In this document: positions 57,304-64,000 of the stretch, piece by piece
How the letters are laid out: every line of letters starts with the position of its first letter
Position numbering within the stretch: the stretch's first letter is position 1
Assembly: GCA_963693285.1 (NCBI GenBank)
Contig: OY848917.1
Coordinates: 22,946,245-23,010,244 of the forward strand
Source: Xestospongia muta
Lineage: Eukaryota; Porifera; Demospongiae; Haplosclerida; Petrosiidae
Reading direction: 5' to 3'
DNA length: 64,000 nucleotides
Translations under genes and position numbers: made by a program
Notes under the pieces: model-generated
Database searches by the model: none
The model's input: only the letters and a program-made list of their open reading frames with translations
What the model was told of the DNA's origin: nothing

Positions 57304-57987
57304 CGACACCAGTATGATGACAATAATCACACTCTTGTAAACATAATAAAAAAGATTTTGACAGATTATATCACCTTCACATTTAAAGGGGTACTTGCTA
57401 TTAATATTCACTGCTATTCCAATTGCAAATGCTGCAAACCACATCCCAACCATAAACTCTCTCATTTCATGTGGAAACCTAGCTATTGTGAACTCCAATA
57501 ATGTAGGAAGATTTAAAGCAAATGAAATTCCATGTAATATTTCTGGAACAATGATTCCTTTGTATGAAGTTGTATTCAAATGAAGAAACTCTTTACAAGA
57601 AAACAAGATGACATAATATAGTGGAGCTGATAAAGCAAAAACAAGTCCCAGACCAATTCTCTTAAGCATACTTGGTATATGCTTTACAAGATGTCTATTC
57701 AACATCAGAAGATAGAAAATGATTAGAAGTAAAGCAACACCAAAGTATAAAGTGTCACTTAATATATAGCAAGAAAGAAATTGTGAATTATCATATGAAG
57801 TGTGAAATTTAAAAAGCCTGATTTCCTCTGCACAAATGAGACCTATCACTGAAACAAAGAGAGGTATCAATTGTAGTACTGTCTTCACATTTTGTACTTG
57901 CTCCTCTGAGAAGGGTGCGCCATATTTTTCCTTACCTAAGTCTAGTCGTGAAGGGTAGTCCTCCTTCAAATATGTTAAGGCACTACG
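57304..57987 (-). pseudogene. POT-like transporter, C-half fragment fused to MBOAT flank
   Basis: In frame from NRSALTYLKEDYPSRL to YKSVIIVIIL. The 5' end at 57987 fuses without a gap to the MBOAT-downstream repeat ('acttagcatattagtaata'). The 3' end is lost at 57304. The motif SPHEMRG is altered to FPHEMRE. Confidence 0.8.
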
Positions 57988-58414
57988 ATTACTTAGCATA
58001 TTAGTAATAAATGCTAGTAATTGTTATATTTGACCTGTATAATCTATCTCGTTATTGTATAGAATTGAATTGAACCACATGCAAAATCTAAATCAAAATT
58101 ATAAAAAAGAGGTGGAGAACTAAAAGAAGTGCTTTCAAACATTGGTGATGATACATTTGATCAGAGGAGAAAAGATATCTCTTTGAAAAGACCATAGTGA
58201 CATCAATGAGGTTATGTTTATCAAGAAATTAAAAGATGCTTACATACGTTAATTATATAGCATTTATTTATAGTGATGTGATGTAATTCAAAAGCATTCA
58301 TGCCACTACTACAATATAGGTTGCATTATATCTACCAAGATATTTTTAAAATGTAAACTCTGACTGTTAAAATGGTGCATATCAAATATTATTATTAATT
58401 TATAATCATTATTG

Positions 58415-60272
58415 TTAAATAGGTGTATTACTGCAATAAGTCAATAACCAGTTGAGTGCAAACCATAACATCAGTATCACATGACCTATCCAATATACTG
58501 AGCTCATAAACTAGAATAACAGGATATAAACAGACAAAGTATAATTGACAATTTATACATACCTTACTGCAGTCTTCCCATGATAGTAACATAAAGCATA
58601 TTAATCCATATCTTATTACTATATAATGTAATAAATACAAACACGTCCAGACTGGTATAAAAAAAGGCCAAGAGAGGTCTTTTAGATTAACAAACTGTTT
58701 AGTAATGGATATGAACTAAATTCGAAAATAAGTATTACAGTACTACAACTAAGCTTATTACCTGCCTCTCTGCTGCAGAAGCAATGAACTCAATTGAAAA
58801 ATAGATAAAATAACCAGACCAAGGGCCATGCTATAAAGTCAAAAACAACAATATTATAAAGCGAGATAAGTCTTGATTACCCATCCACTTAAGACGTTTA
58901 TAGACATAACTGTACAATGACATGAACATATTATTATAATGATATCACTTACATAGCCACCCATTTATTAGTTTGTATATTCCAAGATTGAATGGATCTC
59001 TATTAATTTAACAGTTTAATAAATAATTAGCAAGGCTTACAACTGACCCAAAAACTTATATTTTGTACATACGAACAAAAGGTTACATTTTGGAGAGCTG
59101 TCCAATCTGTGGAACCATTAGATCTAACACCATTATAAGATATCCCTGTTATAATACAGCTTCCTTCCTATAATAGTCCAAGAACAATTTAAGTACTACA
59201 CCTGACTGTCCTTACTGCTATTAGCCAAACTACAAAGAATCGACCCCACTGTATTGTTTTTCCTATTACTATCATTATAACAAGTTTAGTGACAAATGGT
59301 TTTTCCTAAAAACACATTCAAATTATAGATCTGTTAATTAAATTCACACTCTTACTCTATAGTCTTCACTTAAAATATACTTCAATGGATAATATCTATT
59401 GAATAAAGAGCTTATTGCAGTTACTGTTAGTGCCTGAGAGAGACATGACATTACTGGCATAATACTAACAGGACAATTTAGTATAACACAAAATTTATAA
59501 ATATTGCTTTACCTACTACCAGCTTTCTTGTCATCATACAAAGACCTTGAAACAAATTGTTGATATCGTTTAAAACTAATCTGTAGAAAATGAAACTATT
59601 GAATATTGTTAAATTAATATACCAGTGGTCCAACAAGGACTGACCCAAAGAAAACACAGAAACCTAGTACCTATATAACTAAGTGTTATAACAAGATTCA
59701 ACAAAGATAGTCTTACTTCAATAAATGGAGGAAGTGCAGACATACAAGTTTCCTTCTCTTCTTTACTAAGAGTGGACTAGAGAGAATGATTATTAGTTGT
59801 GACCTATATCAGTCTTACTTTTTTTTATTACCATCAAGTAATTTTTATGCCAATCCCAAATGAAAGTTGTCTCAAATTTAAGTTGTATTGAATGGCAGAA
59901 TAAGTTACCTATTAATTTCAGTACTAAGACACAATAGGGTCAAGTCCAATATAGTGAATGAATACGAGAATTAAATGAATACCCTATTATCAAGTGACTC
60001 TATTACAGCATATATAATATAACTAGCTCTGTGTATATATAGTTCATACCATTGTCATGATCCATGTTAGAAATAGAGACAACTTTGTACCACCCAAAGA
60101 GAGAGAACACTATAAACAGCGACAATATCTACTACTATATGCCATATAGAGGGTCCTTGATGATTAACAAATGATGTACGTATAGATAAGTTAAAAGCAT
60201 TGCATGAACTTACCATAAACAAAGTACAGCAATCCAATGCCACTAACAGAGAAGAAAATGTTCTAAAATGTT
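58415..60272 (-). pseudogene. MBOAT acyltransferase copy 5, 5'-truncated with nonsense codon
   Basis: Exons 3-16 are present. Exons 1-2 are lost because homology ends in intron 2 at about 60272, where POT-flank-like DNA begins. In exon 14 the Trp before the catalytic His is TAG (LTL-stop-HGPWSG; plus-strand 'catgctataaag'). The remaining exons are well kept, including EGSCIITG and the VYWIGH-type last exon. Confidence 0.85.
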
Positions 60273-60393
60273 ATTTTTATCTTGTTCTAGTGATATTATG
60301 TGCATTTTTTTCAAAAACCCAATGCCAATAACAAACTTGTTATAAATTAAGTGTTAGAGAGCCCTATACTTGAACTGAAAGTAATGAGTACAA

Positions 60394-60645
60394 TTATAAC
60401 AGATACAATATATAGTGTTGTGTACATACCAACATACTGTACCCAATTACTTGTAGAAAGTATCCAAGACCCAAAACTGACCAATATAATGCATCAATGT
60501 TTATATATACATTGACAATAACTGCTATACCACATGTTACCCAAGAAGCAAAAGAGAAGTACACACCAGTAATTATCATTTTATATCTACCTATCTTTAC
60601 ATCAGTGAGTAGACCAAAAACAGGAAATAAGAAAAAATGAATCAA
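60394..60645 (-). pseudogene. POT-like N-half fragment with alternative C-terminus
   Basis: Almost identical to 20954-21205, including the MLVCTQHYILYLL end and flanks on both sides (60345-60830 equals 20890-21370). It is a block duplication that carried fragment and flank together. Confidence 0.75.
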
Positions 60646-60969
60646 TATCCAAAATCAACAATATAAAGGCAAGAGCATCACATAAATCACTTTACATAGA
60701 AATTTTATGGAATGATGAGCAGAACCATTGTCAGTCCTTTACATCAGCATTTAACAGCATTGATAGTAAGTTGGCATGTTAAAACTCTCCTCTTCTATCA
60801 CAGCTCTTCTCAAAGCTGCTGAAATATATAGTAATTGATGTTAAGGTATGCACTAAATATTGTTACCACAAGTGTCAAGATGTTTTAGAAATGTCTTATT
60901 ATTGCCAATACAACATGGTTGCTTTCTTCTCATTCACAAATAGCAACAACAATGAAATTTAGTATTGTT

Positions 60970-61060
60970 AGTATAAAACTTCCTACATAGTAGCTGCAAC
61001 TTAAGACTCTATAACATGTTTAGTGAGACTATGTAGCTATTATGTAGGAATTTTTATACT
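60970..61060. repeat. Hairpin/MITE-like element, copy 3
   Basis: Same foldback as at 17801 and 21535, in the 3' flank of a POT copy. Confidence 0.7.
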
Positions 61061-61273
61061 GCCATTTTTATTACATTCTTGTTTCAATTATTTGTACCAC
61101 CATCCTTAAATTTCACGAATGTTTTGATATTTTATATAATTGTATTAAACAATCTACATGGGACATAACTAAGATTTAACTAAACTTGTATATAGTAGAG
61201 TATCAGTATTTGAAGTAGTTTAACAATTTAGTTTATACAATCGTCAGGTAGTACATGTCTGGCACTTGTGTTG

Positions 61274-62792
61274 TCATGTTATTTCTTTCCTGTACTCTAC
61301 TTCCTGTTCTATATATTTCACATAATGTTCCTCTGCTATCACATGTATGTTGACTTCATTTTCTCTTACACGTAACTTGTAACGTTTAGCTAGTATCACA
61401 AACACAACTAGTATGATGACAATAATCACACTCTTGTAAACATAATAAAAAAGATTTTGACAGATTATATCATCTTCACATTTAAAGGGGTACTTGCCAT
61501 TAATATTAACTGCTAATCCAATTGCAAATGCTGCAAACCACATCCCAACCATCAACCCTCTCATTTCATGTGGAGATTGAGCTATTGTGAACTCCAATGA
61601 TGTAGGAAGAATTAAACAAAATGAAATTCCATATAAAATTTCAGGAACAATGATTGCTTTGTATGAAGTTGTATTCAAATGAAGAAACTCTTTACAAGAA
61701 AACAAGATGACATAATATAGTGGAGCTGATGAAGCAAAAATAAGTCCCAGACCAATTCTCTTAAGCATACTTGGAATATACTTTACAAGATGTTTATACA
61801 ACATCAGAAGGTAGAGAATGATTAGAAGTAAAGCAACACCAAAGTGTAAAGCATTATTAAATATATAGCAAGAAAGAAAATGAGAATTATCATGTGAAGT
61901 GTGAAAGTTAAAAAGCCTGACTTCCTCAGCACACCAGAGACCTACCACTGAAACAAAGAGAGGTATCAATCGTAGTACTGTCTTCACATTCTCTACTTGT
62001 TCCTCTGAGAAGGGTCCGCCATATTTTTCCTTACCTAAGTCTAGTCGTGAAGGGTAATCCTCCTCTCAATATGTCAAGGCACTACGATTCCTGGGGTATT
62101 TGTTCTTTCTAGCATAGTTGAGTACTTTAGCAATAATTTTCACAGGATTAATAATGTGAGGTGTAGTATCTAGCCAATGTTTGAAGAGAAAGTTACTGAC
62201 AATAACTGTGGATACAGATACACCTGATACTACATATGAGAAGATATAAAATTCTTTCAACAAACATTTAACAACTTCCAAAATGACAAACACTATTGGT
62301 ATAGTCACAGAATGGAAATAAATGACAGCACTCAGTTTATCAGCAGAAGCTCCTATTAACTGATCAATGTTAAATTGTACAATATTGGAGCGAAAACTAC
62401 CGTACCCAATTACTTGTAGAAAGTATGCAAGACCCAAAACTGACCAATATAATGCATTAATGTTTAAAATAATTATTAACAATAACTGCTATACCACATG
62501 TTACCCAAGAAGCAAAAGAGAAGTACACACCAGTAATTATCATTTTATATCTTCCTGTCTTTACATCAGTGAGTAGACCAAAGACAGGAAATAAGAAAAA
62601 AATTAAACAATATCCAACATCACCAACATAACTGTAACTTTTGACCTGACTCTGATAGTAGCTAGTTGCAGCAAAATGTCTTATTAAGTTTATGTGAAGG
62701 TACATCAAAGCATCCCAGAGGATTATGAGTATTACTGACTGAGAACTTGAACATTGATTGTCAGTGTTTCTCTTAGAACAGCGCATCTTCAT
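61274..62792 (-). pseudogene. POT-like transporter copy E, near-complete with two lesions
   Basis: Full-length layout from MKMRCSKRN at 62792 to the normal YRKEIT end at 61274. A TGG-to-TGA change at 62066-62068 interrupts YWEEDYPS, and a 1-bp insertion near 62465 shifts the frame after AVIVNN. Otherwise as well preserved as copies A/B, with SPHEMRGLMVGMW intact. A recent pseudogene or a sequencing-sensitive copy. Confidence 0.85.
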
Positions 62793-63024
62793 TGTCAATT
62801 AATCTTAGAACTGACAAAGGAATTAACATGTTTCGCAAACATAATTATTATGTGAATTTAGATACATATAATATACTAAACAGTTGTTTTAGCTAGTGTA
62901 TATGTAGTTCACTTCACTTATTGATTAATATATAACATTGAAATACAATTTATATAGAAAATAATAAACATTGTGGATTCAAGCAACAATCGTTAAGAGA
63001 ATACATTATATATAGCTGTATAAA

Positions 63025-63073
<49 letters not shown>

Positions 63074-63110
63074 TGTACATGTATAATATATGCTCTTCAT
63101 CTTTATTACA
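62793..63110. repeat. POT 5' flank with (TA)n microsatellite
   Basis: Homologous to 23351-23660, with an uninterrupted (TA)n of roughly 50 bp at about 63019-63068. Beyond it, 63110-63450 is AT-rich and partly repeats 23680-24120 ('gtccatact', 'caactagcatata'). Confidence 0.65.
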
Positions 63111-63454
63111 ATAATATATAATGTATATATTAGTCAGGTGTTCTCTTCTATGTTCTATTTTCACCATGACATGACAAGATTAGAAGAATTTTAAACTTTA
63201 GTTTTTACATAAAATATCTGTTGTTAAAAGTCTTATTCTGAGACACATTTTAAAAGTATGTTACATAGTATGTAGATGTTTATATCTTAGTTGGCCAGCT
63301 CTTGGTGTAAATGAACAAGGTATATGTATGTACAAAGCATGACAAATTTTCCACCTTGTTGTCCATACTGCAACTAGCATATATGATTGTCAATTAATGA
63401 ACACAAACATTTTTGTCCACTCTTGTATTAATTCATGAATTACAATTTGTTCCA

Positions 63455-63720
63455 CTCTTCTTGCTGAAGCTACTTCTGAGTATGAGCAAATCTTGAAGAT
63501 TGACTCAACTAAGAAAGTATATAAGAAACTACTGGGAGCTGATGGGCCACTAATTTAGGTAATTAGAAGGGACACTGACAGAGCCTCACAGGTTCTTCAA
63601 TATCATTCATATCATTCATTAATATCTTTCATATCATTCAACACATAACTAAAACATTGCGTGAATGTCCTCCCTCAATGTCTTCATGGAAGCACTATCT
63701 TATGTAGACATTGGCGAGAG
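63455..63720 (+). pseudogene. DUF6729-type relic, 3' fragment
   Basis: Reads AEATSEYEQILKIDSTKK and then matches 26590-26800 ('aggttcttcaa', 'aatgtcttcatggaagca'). Stops follow immediately. 63720-64000 shows no gene I can support. Confidence 0.55.
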
Positions 63721-64000
63721 CATTACTCTAGTTTCTTGCTATCTCTGTAATTAAAAATGAGGCCAGAGAGATCAGACGTCTTTATGATAGCTTTGACAAA
63801 AAACAAATGTCATATGAAATAAGGACAAAGAGATGACAGGGTTGCTTTGCTCAAACCAAGACATCATAATCAGGACATGTTTGTGTTACAGACACAAAGA
63901 GACATTCAATTATTCATTTTCAAACTAATTCAGGTGTATCTATCTGTTGGATCACCTGCTTTGTCACCATCAAAAAGTTGAGGCCATTTCCCTTTTTTTT

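Noticed and set aside
1..64000. tRNA, rRNA or bacterial operon features
   Set aside because: No tRNA-like cloverleaf, rRNA segment or Shine-Dalgarno/operon layout was noticed on either strand by eye; a covariance-model scan would be needed to exclude small RNAs.

Overview
The window looks like a repeat-dense stretch of an early-branching metazoan genome, most likely a demosponge such as Amphimedon. This rests on my recollection of sponge gene families; no search was run. The DNA is strongly AT-rich by eye. Genes have spliceosomal GT..AG introns of only about 42-53 bp. There are no bacterial signals (operons, Shine-Dalgarno sites), and transposon relics of several eukaryotic superfamilies are present.

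Two host-type gene families dominate. (1) A lysophospholipid acyltransferase of the MBOAT family (closest in motif order to LPCAT3/MBOAT5) is present five times on the minus strand: 835-2908, 13416-15500, 36322-38404, 49103-51184 and 58415-60272. Copy 1 resolves into 16 exons that sum to 1365 bp (454 aa). Copies 1 and 4 look intact; copies 2, 3 and 5 carry indels, a nonsense codon or truncation. (2) An intronless POT/PTR2-like 12-TM transporter has two intact copies on the minus strand (18560-20071 and 21839-23350) and about a dozen broken or partial copies on both strands across 17-28 kb and 53-63 kb. Flanks of both families are themselves duplicated, so the window is a patchwork of segmental duplications with chimeric junctions.

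Mobile DNA is inserted into this patchwork. A small hAT derivative with a ZMYM/TTF-type zinc-finger fragment lies at 3179-3868, next to MBOAT copy 1. A 5.24-kb CACTA element (7958-13197; ends CACTACAAAAAA, TA duplication) carries two divergent genes: a seven-exon SAM-domain protein (minus) and an 866-aa C2H2-zinc-finger transposase (plus). They are separated by a 98-bp bidirectional promoter with two CACGTG boxes. An 8.4-kb composite block (40588-48992; TA duplication) holds a DDE_1/pogo-like transposase, two Ulp1-like protease/PHD modules, a psq-type HTH and large inverted arms, all decayed. A short hAT-like element interrupts a 42-bp minisatellite at 34783-35165. Relics of retrotransposon gag, reverse transcriptase and a DUF6729-type gene are scattered about.

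Three related minisatellite arrays (42-bp unit; a 72-bp higher-order unit in one) occur at 5.8, 34.7-35.9 and 52.6-53.2 kb. The stretches 23.6-24.5 kb, 28.1-29.8 kb and 31.0-34.6 kb hold no gene I can support. The most interesting items are the two-gene CACTA element, the composite pogo/Ulp1/PHD block whose inverted arms share the same disabling mutations, and the ultra-compact MBOAT gene family.
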